From NCBI RefSeq assembly GCF_036884845.1, contig NZ_CP145732.1:5952001-6016000 (forward strand): DNA of 64,000 nucleotides. The letters are read 5' to 3'. This stretch comes from Pseudomonas sp. MAG733B. Lineage in GTDB: Bacteria > Pseudomonadota > Gammaproteobacteria > Pseudomonadales > Pseudomonadaceae. The notes under the pieces were generated by a model that saw only the letters and a program-made list of their open reading frames with translations, searched no databases and was not told where the DNA came from. This document shows, piece after piece, positions 49,367-57,613 of the stretch. Position 1 is the first letter of the stretch. Each line of letters starts with the position of its first letter. The translations under genes and the position numbers were made by a program.

Positions 49367-50905
49367 ATGCCCACTTCTACCTTGCCTACGCCCCCTCTTG
49401 CCGAGGTCTACGATATCGCCGTCATCGGTGGCGGGATCAATGGCGTGGGGATCGCAGCGGATGCCGCCGGCCGCGGTCTCTCGGTGTTCCTTTGCGAAAA
49501 GGATGACTTGGCCAGCCACACCTCCTCGGCCAGCAGCAAGCTGATCCACGGCGGTCTGCGCTACCTCGAACATTACGAATTCCGCCTCGTGCGCGAAGCC
49601 CTGGCTGAACGTGAAGTGCTGCTGACCAAAGCCCCGCACATCGTCAAGCAAATGCGCTTCGTGCTGCCGCACCGCCCGCATCTGCGTCCGGCCTGGATGA
49701 TCCGCGCCGGCCTGTTCCTGTATGACAACCTCGGCAAACGCGAACAGCTCCAGGGTTCGAAAAGCCTGAAGTTCGGCCCGGACAGCGCGCTGAAAAGCGA
49801 AATCACCAAAGGCTTCGAATACTCCGACTGCTGGGTCGACGATGCGCGTCTGGTGGTCTTGAACGCCATGGCAGCCCGGGAAAAAGGCGCCCACGTCCAC
49901 ACTCAGACCCGTTGCGTCAGCGCCCGTCGCACCAAAGGCCTGTGGCACCTGCACCTTGAGCGCGCCGATGGCAGCCTGTTCTCGATCCGCGCCAAAGCGC
50001 TGGTAAATGCCGCCGGCCCGTGGGTCGCCAAGTTCATTCGTGACGACTTGAAAATGGAATCGCCGTACGGCATCCGCCTGATTCAGGGCAGCCACCTGAT
50101 CGTGCCGAAGCTGTACGAAGGTGAACACGCGCACATTCTGCAAAACGAAGATCAGCGCATCGTGTTCACCATTCCGTACCTGAACCACTTCACCCTGATC
50201 GGCACCACCGACCGCGAATACACCGGCGACCCGGCTGCCGTGGCGATCACCGACGGCGAAACCGACTACCTGTTGAACGTGGTCAACGCCCACTTCAAAA
50301 AGCAGATCAGCCGCGACGACATCCTGCACAGCTATTCCGGCGTGCGCCCGCTGTGCAACGACGAATCCGACAACCCGTCAGCCGTCACCCGCGACTACAC
50401 CCTCGCGTTGTCGGGCAGCGGTGAAGAAGCGCCGCTGCTGTCGGTGTTCGGCGGCAAGCTCACCACCTACCGCAAACTGGCCGAATCGGCGCTGGCACAA
50501 CTGGCACCGTACTTCACGCACATCAAGCCGAGCTGGACCGCCAACGCGCCGCTGCCGGGTGGCGAAGACATGACCACTCCGCAGGCGTTGAGCTCAAAAA
50601 TCCGCGACAAGTTTGACTGGATTCCGACCGAGATTTCCCGTCGCTGGTCCACCACTTACGGCAGCCGGACCTGGCGCATGCTCGAAGGCGTTCAAAACCT
50701 CAGCGATCTGGGCGAGCACATCGGCGGCGGCCTCTATACCCGTGAAGTTGATTACCTGTGCAGCGAAGAATGGGCGACCACTGCGCATGACATCCTGTGG
50801 CGACGTAGCAAGCTCGGCTTGTTCACCACGCCGGCGGAACAGGAAAAGCTCAAGGATTACTTGAACAAGGTCGAACAGAATCGCAGCAAGATCGAAGCGG
50901 CCTGA
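49367..50905 (+). CDS. glpD: Aerobic glycerol-3-phosphate dehydrogenase
   Basis: The protein has 512 residues. The FAD-binding N-terminus is YDIAVIGGGINGVGIAADAAGRG (about 14-36), followed by SHTSSASSKLIHGGLRYLEHYEF, a family signature. SGVRPLCNDESDNPSAVTRDY is in the substrate domain and the C-terminal DAO cap extends to the end. It oxidises glycerol-3-phosphate to dihydroxyacetone phosphate at the inner membrane, feeding ubiquinone. Monocistronic with its own terminator. Confidence 0.96.
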   Translation: MPTSTLPTPPLAEVYDIAVIGGGINGVGIAADAAGRGLSVFLCEKDDLASHTSSASSKLIHGGLRYLEHYEFRLVREALAEREVLLTKAPHIVKQMRFVLPHRPHLRPAWMIRAGLFLYDNLGKREQLQGSKSLKFGPDSALKSEITKGFEYSDCWVDDARLVVLNAMAAREKGAHVHTQTRCVSARRTKGLWHLHLERADGSLFSIRAKALVNAAGPWVAKFIRDDLKMESPYGIRLIQGSHLIVPKLYEGEHAHILQNEDQRIVFTIPYLNHFTLIGTTDREYTGDPAAVAITDGETDYLLNVVNAHFKKQISRDDILHSYSGVRPLCNDESDNPSAVTRDYTLALSGSGEEAPLLSVFGGKLTTYRKLAESALAQLAPYFTHIKPSWTANAPLPGGEDMTTPQALSSKIRDKFDWIPTEISRRWSTTYGSRTWRMLEGVQNLSDLGEHIGGGLYTREVDYLCSEEWATTAHDILWRRSKLGLFTTPAEQEKLKDYLNKVEQNRSKIEAA

Positions 50906-50922
50906 TCGGAGCTCCGGACAAA

Positions 50923-50959
50923 CGAAAGCCCCTGAATCTCACGATTCAGGGGCTTTTTT
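50923..50959. terminator. Terminator between glpD and the OYE gene
   Basis: AAAGCCCCTGAATC-TCAC-GATTCAGGGGCTTTTTT: perfect stem, A and T tracts on both sides for the convergent pair. Confidence 0.93.
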
Positions 50960-50969
50960 GTAGCCTCGT

Positions 50970-52076
50970 TTATTCCCGCAGATCCGACTCATGAATCGGC
51001 TGATCACGATGGGTCGCCCGTTGATACTGCGCCGGCCAGATGGCCTTGCGTCCCCCGAGATCATCGTCTGCATGCAGCGGCCAGTACGGATCGCGCAACA
51101 GTTCGCGGGCCAGGAAGATGATGTCCGCCTGACAGGTGCGCAGAATGTGCTCGGCCTGCGCCGGATCGGTAATCATGCCTACGGTGCCGGTCGCGATTTC
51201 CGCCTCCTTGCGGACCTTTTCGGCGAAGCGCGTCTGATAGCCAGGGCCGGTAGGAATTTCCGCGTTGACCGCCGTGCCGCCAGACGACACATCGATCAGA
51301 TCCACGCCAAGGGTTTTGAGGCGACGCGCCAGCTCAACGGTTTCGTCCGGATTCCAACCGTCCTCCACCCAGTCAGTAGCCGAGACCCGAACAAACAACG
51401 GCAGCTCTTCCGGCCACACCGCGCGCACCGCTTCGGTGACCTGCAACACCAGGCGAATGCGGTTCTCAAATGAACCGCCGTACTGGTCACGCCGTTGATT
51501 ACTCAGCGGTGAAAGAAACTGATGCAGCAGATAGCCGTGGGCCGCATGCACTTCCACCACTTTGAAACCGGCGTCCAGCGCACGTTTGGCTGCATCGACA
51601 AAAGCCTGAATCACATCGGCGATTTCAGCATCGTCGAGCTGTTTGGGTTGTGTGTGCTGTGGGTCAAAAGCAATCGGTGACGGGCCGACCGGCAACCAGC
51701 CGCCGTCTTCGGCTTTTACGCTGCCATGCTTGCCGAGCCACGGCCGATAGGTGCTGGCCTTGCGACCCGCATGGGCCAGTTGAATACCGGCCACGCCGCC
51801 CTGGGCGGCAATGAAGCGGGTGATGCGTTGCAAGGGTTCAATCTGTTCATCGTTCCACAGGCCGAGGTCTTGCGCGGTGATGCGCCCGTCGGCGGTGATC
51901 GCCGTGGCTTCGGTGAACACCAGCCCCGCCCCGCCGATGGCACGGCTGCCGAGGTGGACCAGGTGCCAGTCATTGGCCAGGCCATCGACGCTGGAATACT
52001 GGCACATCGGTGATACCGCGATGCGATTGAGCAGGGTCAGTTGGCGAAGGGTATAGGGTTCAAGCAGCAGACTCAT
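50970..52076 (-). CDS. Old yellow enzyme family NADH:flavin oxidoreductase
   Basis: The protein has 368 residues of FMN TIM-barrel. It is of the YqjM/XenA-like class III: NRIAVSPMCQYSSVDG (Cys25 near the flavin), IQLAHAGRKAS (His pair region), VVEVHAAHGYLLHQFLSPLSNQRRDQYGGSFENR (the most conserved block, with catalytic Tyr/His), and the phosphate site FLARELLRDPYWPL. It should reduce activated alkenes or nitro compounds with NAD(P)H; the natural substrate is unknown. GAGAGGTG precedes the ATG. Confidence 0.9.
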   Translation of the reverse strand: MSLLLEPYTLRQLTLLNRIAVSPMCQYSSVDGLANDWHLVHLGSRAIGGAGLVFTEATAITADGRITAQDLGLWNDEQIEPLQRITRFIAAQGGVAGIQLAHAGRKASTYRPWLGKHGSVKAEDGGWLPVGPSPIAFDPQHTQPKQLDDAEIADVIQAFVDAAKRALDAGFKVVEVHAAHGYLLHQFLSPLSNQRRDQYGGSFENRIRLVLQVTEAVRAVWPEELPLFVRVSATDWVEDGWNPDETVELARRLKTLGVDLIDVSSGGTAVNAEIPTGPGYQTRFAEKVRKEAEIATGTVGMITDPAQAEHILRTCQADIIFLARELLRDPYWPLHADDDLGGRKAIWPAQYQRATHRDQPIHESDLRE

Positions 52077-52289
52077 GGGGCACCTCTCGAATCAGTGGTC
52101 AGGCTCCAGGGTTCTGTTTGAAAAGTCGACGAGTGACAGGAAAAAGGTACAGCACCCGCCCCCGCGGGCAAAGAATTCGACAAGACGTCACAAGGATAAT
52201 CAAGCAGTGCTTAGAGCCTAGTCGACATCGGGGGATGAGGGAGGGTTCAAGAACTGAAAACACAGACCACCCGCGAACCATACCGTCCT

Positions 52290-52411
52290 CTGTGGCGAGG
52301 GAGCTTGCTCCCGCTGGGTGGCGCAGCCGCCCCAAAACCGCTCCGATAAACCGCATCAGCCAGCATTGGGAGTGCTGCGCCCTCCAGCGGGAGCAAGCTC
52401 CCTCGCCACAG
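52290..52411. repeat. REPIN (inverted REP pair, family B)
   Basis: CTGTGGCGAGGGAGCTTGCTCCCG and CGGGAGCAAGCTCCCTCGCCACAG are inverted copies about 75 bases apart. The right end stops 3 bases before the recJ stop codon. The remaining left part of the 52077-52289 gap shows nothing I can identify. Confidence 0.92.
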
Positions 52412-52414
52412 AAG

Positions 52415-54124
52415 CTATCGCGGTTCGATATGGGCAATCATCAGCTGAACGGTCTCGTTCCCACGAAACTCGTTCACGTCGAGCTTATAGGCCAGCTCCA
52501 CCCACTTGATAGTCGGATTCGGCCAGACGTCCCGGTCGATGCCAAAGGCAATGCCATCAAGCTTGACCGAGCCGCACTCACTTCTGAGCACCACTTTCAG
52601 GTGGCGCTCGCCGACCACACGCTGTTCGACCAATTGAAACACCCCGTGAAACAGCGGCTCTGGAAAATGCTGACCCCAAGGGCCGGCATGACGCAGTGCA
52701 CGCGCCAGTTCCAGGTGAAACTCCTCGACCGCCAGGGTGCCGTCCGACAACAGGCGTCCGGTCAAGTCTTCTTGGCGCAATTGCCGACGCACTTCCGCGT
52801 CAAAGGCTTCGGCGAACAACGGGAAATTCGCTTCCGGCAATGTCAGCCCTGCCGCCATCGCATGGCCGCCGTACTTGGTGATCAGGTTCGGATGCTGCGC
52901 CGCCACCACGCTCAGGGCGTCGCGGATGTGAAAGCCCTGGACCGAACGGCCCGAGCCCTTGAGCAGGCCGTCTCCGGCATCGGCGAAAGCAATGGTCGGA
53001 CGGAAATACCGCTCTTTCATCCGCGACGCGAGGATACCGATGACACCCTGGTGCCACTCGGGATCGAACAGGCACAAACCGAACGGCATCGATTCCACCG
53101 GCAAATCCTTGAGCTGCGCCAGCGCTTCACGCTGCATGCCTTGCTCGATGGATTTGCGGTCCTGGTTCATGCCGTCCAGTTGAGCGGCCATCTCACCGGC
53201 CAGACCGGCGTCTTCAGTGAGCAGGCATTCGATGCCCAGGCTCATGTCATCCAGACGCCCCGCCGCGTTCAGGCGCGGGCCGACGATGAAGCCAAGATCG
53301 GTGGAGGTGATGCGCGCATGATCACGCTTGGCCACTTCCAGGATCGCCTTGATCCCCGGTCGGGCACGCCCGGCACGAATCCGCTCCAGGCCTTGGTGCA
53401 CCAGAATCCGGTTGTTGGCATCCAGCGGCACCACGTCGGCAACGCTGCCCAAGGCCACCAAATCCAACAGTTCGCCGATGTTCGGCTGCGGCTTGCTCGC
53501 GTACCAGCCGAGATCGCGCAAACGCGCGCGCAAAGCCATCAGCACATAGAAGATCACCCCGACACCAGCCAGCGCCTTGCTCGGGAACTCGCAGCCCGGC
53601 TGGTTCGGATTGACGATGGCGTCGGCCAGCGGCAGCTCATCACCGGGCAAGTGGTGATCGGTGACCAGCACGTTGAGCCCGGCCTTTTTCGCCGCCGCCA
53701 CGCCTTCGACGCTGGAGATGCCATTGTCCACGGTGATCAGCAGTTGAGGCTGACGCTCCAGCGCCACCGCGACGATTTCCGGCGTCAGGCCGTAGCCATA
53801 GTCGAAACGATTGGGCACCAGATAATCGACATGCGCCGCACCCAGCAAGCGCAACCCCAACGTGCCGACCGTACTCGCGGTTGCACCGTCGGCGTCAAAG
53901 TCACCGACGATCAGAATCCGCTGACGCTGTTCCAGCGCGGTCACCAGCAAATCCACGGCCGCCTCGATACCCTTGAGCTTCTGGAACGGAATCAGCCGCG
54001 CCAGGCTCTTGTCCAGTTCGGCTTCGGACTGCACGCCCCGCGCCGCGTACAGGCGGGTCAATAGCGGCGGAATATCACCGAGGAATGGCAAGGTGTCGGG
54101 CAGCAGGCGAGGTTCGATGCGCAT
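52415..54124 (-). CDS. recJ: Single-stranded-DNA exonuclease RecJ
   Basis: The protein has 569 residues. DHH phosphoesterase motifs are ILIVGDFDADGATAST (motif I, about 69-84), LLITVDNGISS (motif II) and LVTDHHLPGDELPLADAIVNPNQPGC (DHH motif III). GPRLNAAGRLDDMS is motif V, and the DHHA1 domain contains GGHAMAAGLTL. It degrades 5'-ended single strands in recombination and mismatch repair. The start lacks a strong ribosome site. Confidence 0.96.
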   Translation of the reverse strand: MRIEPRLLPDTLPFLGDIPPLLTRLYAARGVQSEAELDKSLARLIPFQKLKGIEAAVDLLVTALEQRQRILIVGDFDADGATASTVGTLGLRLLGAAHVDYLVPNRFDYGYGLTPEIVAVALERQPQLLITVDNGISSVEGVAAAKKAGLNVLVTDHHLPGDELPLADAIVNPNQPGCEFPSKALAGVGVIFYVLMALRARLRDLGWYASKPQPNIGELLDLVALGSVADVVPLDANNRILVHQGLERIRAGRARPGIKAILEVAKRDHARITSTDLGFIVGPRLNAAGRLDDMSLGIECLLTEDAGLAGEMAAQLDGMNQDRKSIEQGMQREALAQLKDLPVESMPFGLCLFDPEWHQGVIGILASRMKERYFRPTIAFADAGDGLLKGSGRSVQGFHIRDALSVVAAQHPNLITKYGGHAMAAGLTLPEANFPLFAEAFDAEVRRQLRQEDLTGRLLSDGTLAVEEFHLELARALRHAGPWGQHFPEPLFHGVFQLVEQRVVGERHLKVVLRSECGSVKLDGIAFGIDRDVWPNPTIKWVELAYKLDVNEFRGNETVQLMIAHIEPR

Positions 54125-54181
54125 GGGGTGACAGGTGCTTCTCTTGAGTACGTAGGATAAAACCGGATGACGTGCGCGGAC

Positions 54182-54724
54182 TCAGCCGCGCTCGCCCGAC
54201 AACCATTGCAGTTGGACTTCATGCTGACCACGATCATCGGTGACGAAAATCGTCCCTTCGCTGATCATCACGTCCCACTTGATAACGCGCGGCATGTCTT
54301 TGGCCAGGGTCTCCAGGACTTCCTGAGGCACGGCAGCGATGTGGACGTTTTTCAGGTTCTTGATCGCCGGGATAACCTTGCCTTCCCAGACGCGCAGGCT
54401 GCCATACGCCAGCAGGCTGGTGCGTTCAGTGCGACGCGAGCACCAGGTCAGGCGATCGGCATCCGGCTGGCCGACTTCGATCCAGTGCAGAACACGGTCA
54501 TCCAGGCTTTTTTCCCACAAGGCTGGTTCATCCACTTCCGACAGACCACGGCCAAAAGACAGCTGCTCGTTGTACCAGAGGGCGTAGGCCAACAGGCGCA
54601 CGGTCATGCGCTCTTCGGTTTCCGAAGGATGACGGGCGATGGTCTGTTTGACGCTCTCGTAGACGCTGCGGTCGAGGTCGGTGAGGTTCAGTTCAAACTT
54701 GTAGGTCGTGGACGGCTGGGCCAT
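54182..54724 (-). CDS. yaeQ: YaeQ family protein
   Basis: The protein has 180 residues from ATG 54724 (an in-frame ATG 33 bases earlier lacks support). YKFELNLTDLDRSVYESVKQTIARHPSETEERMTVRLLAYALWYN, the end of the N-terminal half, and WIEVGQPDADRLTWCSRRTERTSLLAYG identify YaeQ, which has a PD-(D/E)XK nuclease-like fold of unclear activity. E. coli YaeQ was linked to hemolysin/RfaH suppression. It lies 57 bases before recJ on the same strand. Confidence 0.92.
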   Translation of the reverse strand: MAQPSTTYKFELNLTDLDRSVYESVKQTIARHPSETEERMTVRLLAYALWYNEQLSFGRGLSEVDEPALWEKSLDDRVLHWIEVGQPDADRLTWCSRRTERTSLLAYGSLRVWEGKVIPAIKNLKNVHIAAVPQEVLETLAKDMPRVIKWDVMISEGTIFVTDDRGQHEVQLQWLSGERG

Positions 54725-54871
54725 GAACGGGCTTCTTGATACGAGGAAAGGCGGCAAGTCTAACCGATGCGGCAGATATTCATCGAATTGAAGGCAATCT
54801 CGCTCGGGCGCCTGACAGTCGGCTATGTTAAAACTCTGTATTCGCTCAACCCTTGTCCTACAGGATCCCGT

Positions 54872-56071
54872 ATGTCGTCCACCGCCAAACCGCTTTCAGG
54901 CCTCAAAGTCATCGAATTGGGCACGTTGATTGCCGGCCCTTTTGCCTCGCGCATTTGCGCTGAATTCGGTGCCGATGTGGTCAAGGTCGAATCCCCGGAC
55001 GGTGGCGATCCGCTGCGAAAATGGCGCAAGTTGTATGAAGGCACTTCGCTGTGGTGGTTCGTACAGGCGCGCAACAAAAAGTCGCTGACCCTGAACCTCA
55101 AGCATCCCGACGGCCTGGCGATCCTGAAAAAGCTGCTGAGCGAAGCGGACATCCTGATCGAGAACTTCCGCCCGGGCGTATTGGAAAAACTCGGCCTGGG
55201 CTGGGACGTCTTGCACGCACTGAACCCAAAACTGGTGATGGTGCGTCTCTCGGGCTTCGGCCAGACCGGACCGATGAAGGATCAGCCGGGGTTTGGTGCG
55301 GTCGGCGAGTCGATGGGCGGCTTGCGCTACATCACCGGTTTCGAGGATCGCCCGCCGGTACGCACCGGAATTTCCATTGGCGACTCGATTGCCGCGCTCT
55401 GGGGCGTGATCGGCGCGCTGATGGCATTGCGTCACCGCGAGGTCAATGGCGGTCAGGGGCAAGTAGTGGACGTGGCGCTCTATGAAGCGATCTTCGCCAT
55501 GATGGAAAGCATGGTCCCGGAGTTCGATGTGTTCGGCTTCATCCGCGAACGCACCGGCAACATCATGCCCGGCATCACGCCGTCATCGATCCATACCAGC
55601 GCCGATGGCAAACACATACAGATCGGTGCCAACGGCGATGCGATCTTCAAACGCTTCATGCTGATCATTGGCCGCGAAGACTTGGCCAACGATCCAATGC
55701 TGGCCAGCAACGACGGTCGTGACAGCCGCCGTGACGAGCTCTACGGGGTCATCGATCGCTGGGTCAACTCACTGCCGCTGGACACAGTCCTTGAGCGGCT
55801 GAATCAGGCCGACGTGCCGGCCAGCCGGATCTTCAGCGCCAAAGACATGTTCAGCGATCCGCAGTACCTCGCCCGGGAAATGTTCCTGCAGGCCAAGCTG
55901 CCGGACGGCAAAGACTTCAAGATGCCGGGAATCGTGCCGAAACTCTCTGATACACCCGGTGATTGTGAATGGGTCGGGCCGCAACTGGGCGAGCACAATG
56001 CGCAGGTACTCCAGGAACTTGGCTATGACGCGTCGCAGATCACACAGCTGCGCAAAGACGGAGCCATTTGA
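54872..56071 (+). CDS. CaiB/BaiF family CoA-transferase (class III)
   Basis: The protein has 399 residues from ATG 54872 (CAGGA 7-11 bases upstream). Class III signatures are LSGLKVIELGTLIAGPFASRICAEFGADVVKVE, ILIENFRPGVLEKLGLGWD, VRLSGFGQTGPMKDQPGFG and EAIFAMMESMVPEFD. Catalytic Asp about 168-172 is expected in the segment GFGAVGESMGG-to-RTG but is not obvious by eye. Members move CoA between carboxylic acids; the substrate here is not deducible. The next gene overlaps its 3' end. Confidence 0.88.
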   Translation: MSSTAKPLSGLKVIELGTLIAGPFASRICAEFGADVVKVESPDGGDPLRKWRKLYEGTSLWWFVQARNKKSLTLNLKHPDGLAILKKLLSEADILIENFRPGVLEKLGLGWDVLHALNPKLVMVRLSGFGQTGPMKDQPGFGAVGESMGGLRYITGFEDRPPVRTGISIGDSIAALWGVIGALMALRHREVNGGQGQVVDVALYEAIFAMMESMVPEFDVFGFIRERTGNIMPGITPSSIHTSADGKHIQIGANGDAIFKRFMLIIGREDLANDPMLASNDGRDSRRDELYGVIDRWVNSLPLDTVLERLNQADVPASRIFSAKDMFSDPQYLAREMFLQAKLPDGKDFKMPGIVPKLSDTPGDCEWVGPQLGEHNAQVLQELGYDASQITQLRKDGAI

Positions 56072-56993
56072 GCTGAAGCGTCTGTTTGCGCAATTCATCA
56101 AGCACTGCCTGTGGCGGAACGGGCGGGCGCTGTGTGCTTTGGCGGGTATGCTGCTGATCGCCGCGTTGGCGCCTGTGGCACTGGCGCAACCCAAGGACAC
56201 GCTGATCTGGCTCAAGCGCGACCTGCCACCGCTGTTCATTTTCGAAGGCCCGAAAAAGGGCCTGGGTGTTATCGATCAATTGCTGCCGAAGCTCATGGCC
56301 GGCATGCCTCAGTACCAGCACAGCGTGATGAGGGTCAATCGCGCGCGTGGATTGCAGATGCTCCATGAGCCATCCCTTACCTGCGATGCGGCGCTGAACT
56401 GGAGCAAGGAGCGGGAAACCTGGATCGCGTTTTCCTCGCCGGTGTTCCGCGCCATGAGCAACGGCCTGGCCGTGCGGCGGGTTGATCGCGAAGTGCTGGC
56501 GCCCTTCATCAAGGACGGCGAAGTGGATCTGGCCGCCCTGCTGGCAACCGGCAGTGTGACCTTGGGGATCATTGCCGAACGCAACTATGGCGAGTACCTC
56601 GACACCTTGCTCAAACAGGCGCCGCCCAAGGTGCTGACACGCCATTACGGCAATGACGCCTTGGGCAGTCTGCTGCAAATGCAACGCCTTGGACGCTTGC
56701 AACTGCTGTTGGGCTATCGCCCGGAAATCCGCTACCAGGCGCAACAGCAAGGGATCGCCGAGAATGAATTGCAGTTCTTCCCGATCCGCGGCACAGGCAA
56801 ATACCTGTCCGGATACATCGGCTGCACCAACACGCCGCAAGGCCGACAGGCGATCATCGAGATCAACCAACTGCTGCGCGCCCTGCCCCGCGATCACCTG
56901 AGCGAGGCCTACGCGGCTTGGCTCGACCCGGAAAGTCGCAGCGAATACCTGGAAGCTTCCAAAGCATTTTTCGAGCAACAGGCCGGGCAGTGA
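56025..56993 (+). CDS. Periplasmic substrate-binding-like protein (TIGR02285-type)
   Basis: The protein has 322 residues from ATG 56025, with AGGAA about 8 bases upstream; this overlaps the CoA-transferase by 47 bases. A rare CTG start at 56072, directly after that gene's stop, would give a more normal signal peptide (LKRLFAQFIKHCLWRNGRALCALAGMLLIAALAPVALA, cut before QPKDT). The body resembles family 3 solute-binding proteins of the TIGR02285 group: DTLIWLKRDLPPLFIFEGPKKGLGVIDQLL and AALNWSKERETWIAFSSPVFRAMSNGLAVRR. Ligand unknown. No transporter gene adjoins. Confidence 0.78.
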   Translation: MTRRRSHSCAKTEPFELKRLFAQFIKHCLWRNGRALCALAGMLLIAALAPVALAQPKDTLIWLKRDLPPLFIFEGPKKGLGVIDQLLPKLMAGMPQYQHSVMRVNRARGLQMLHEPSLTCDAALNWSKERETWIAFSSPVFRAMSNGLAVRRVDREVLAPFIKDGEVDLAALLATGSVTLGIIAERNYGEYLDTLLKQAPPKVLTRHYGNDALGSLLQMQRLGRLQLLLGYRPEIRYQAQQQGIAENELQFFPIRGTGKYLSGYIGCTNTPQGRQAIIEINQLLRALPRDHLSEAYAAWLDPESRSEYLEASKAFFEQQAGQ

Positions 56994-57006
56994 AAAAAAC
57001 CGGGCA

Positions 57007-57044
57007 AAAAGAAACCCCGAGAAGTGGGGAGACGACTCGGGGTT
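57007..57044 (-). terminator. Strong minus-strand terminator
   Basis: On the minus strand AACCCCGAG-N14-CTCGGGGTT is followed by TCTTTTT (stem arms at 57036-57044 and 57013-57021). It ends any transcript coming through the structured region at 57051-57124. Confidence 0.85.
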
Positions 57045-57150
57045 AAACGTGGTCTACATAAAGACCCGTAGCAGCAAGCTACAAGCACCGGAGCACAATG
57101 CTTGATCTTGCTGGTAAAGGGTCTGACTGACCTGGGTGCAGGAAGGTTCC
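57007..57150 (-). ncRNA. Candidate structured small RNA or 3'-UTR-derived RNA
   Basis: Read on the minus strand, the outer stem AGACCC (57124-57119)/GGGTCT (57067-57062) closes a junction. Two inner hairpins are AAGCA/TGCTT (57103-57099 with 57087-57083) and GTAGC/GCTAC (57082-57078 with 57072-57068). GGGTCT can also pair with AGACC at 57055-57051, just ahead of the terminator, giving two exclusive folds. It lies between the DUF3509 stop and the convergent binding-protein gene. The 5' end is not defined; no promoter stands out. I cannot match it to a known RNA family. Confidence 0.5.
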
Positions 57151-57163
57151 CACAAAATTCAAT

Positions 57164-57451
57164 TCAGTTTCGGCTGGCCAGCAGCCGGTCCTGAGCGGCA
57201 TTGCGCAACGCCGCGATCACACAAGGCTCCAGGCGTCCTTCAGCAATCAACACATCGCGATGCAAACCATCGACCACATCGGTCAACGAACGCTTGTCGA
57301 TCAACTGCGCCTGACTGAACTCCCGGTCGACCACCACTGCACCGGTCGCGTTCGTCAATGTCACCCGGCATTCGCCATGAAGGCCTGACGGGGTCAATGT
57401 CACCTGGTACGGGCTCAGAGCCTCACCGAGCAAGAGACTGATACTTTCCAT
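57164..57451 (-). CDS. DUF3509-like small protein (95 aa)
   Basis: The protein has 95 residues from ATG 57451; GTGs at 57460 and 57463 are in frame, and no start has a clear ribosome site. MESISLLLGEALSPYQVTLTPS, then CRVTLTNATGAVVVDREFSQAQLIDKRSLTDVVDGLHRDVLIAEGRLEP. It resembles the DUF3509 proteins of pseudomonads, which have no known function. Probably soluble and cytoplasmic. Confidence 0.7.
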   Translation of the reverse strand: MESISLLLGEALSPYQVTLTPSGLHGECRVTLTNATGAVVVDREFSQAQLIDKRSLTDVVDGLHRDVLIAEGRLEPCVIAALRNAAQDRLLASRN

Positions 57452-57613
57452 CTCGATCACCACTCAATAGTCCGAAAACAAAGTGCCTGGGGCGTGTCTA
57501 CAGTAAATGACCGCCGGCCCGAGAAGAAAGTTCTGGATACCGAGCGCGGGACAATCCGCGCCTCGAGTCAAAAGAGCATGCACGGCAAAGATGACAGAGA
57601 AAAAACAGGCGCG

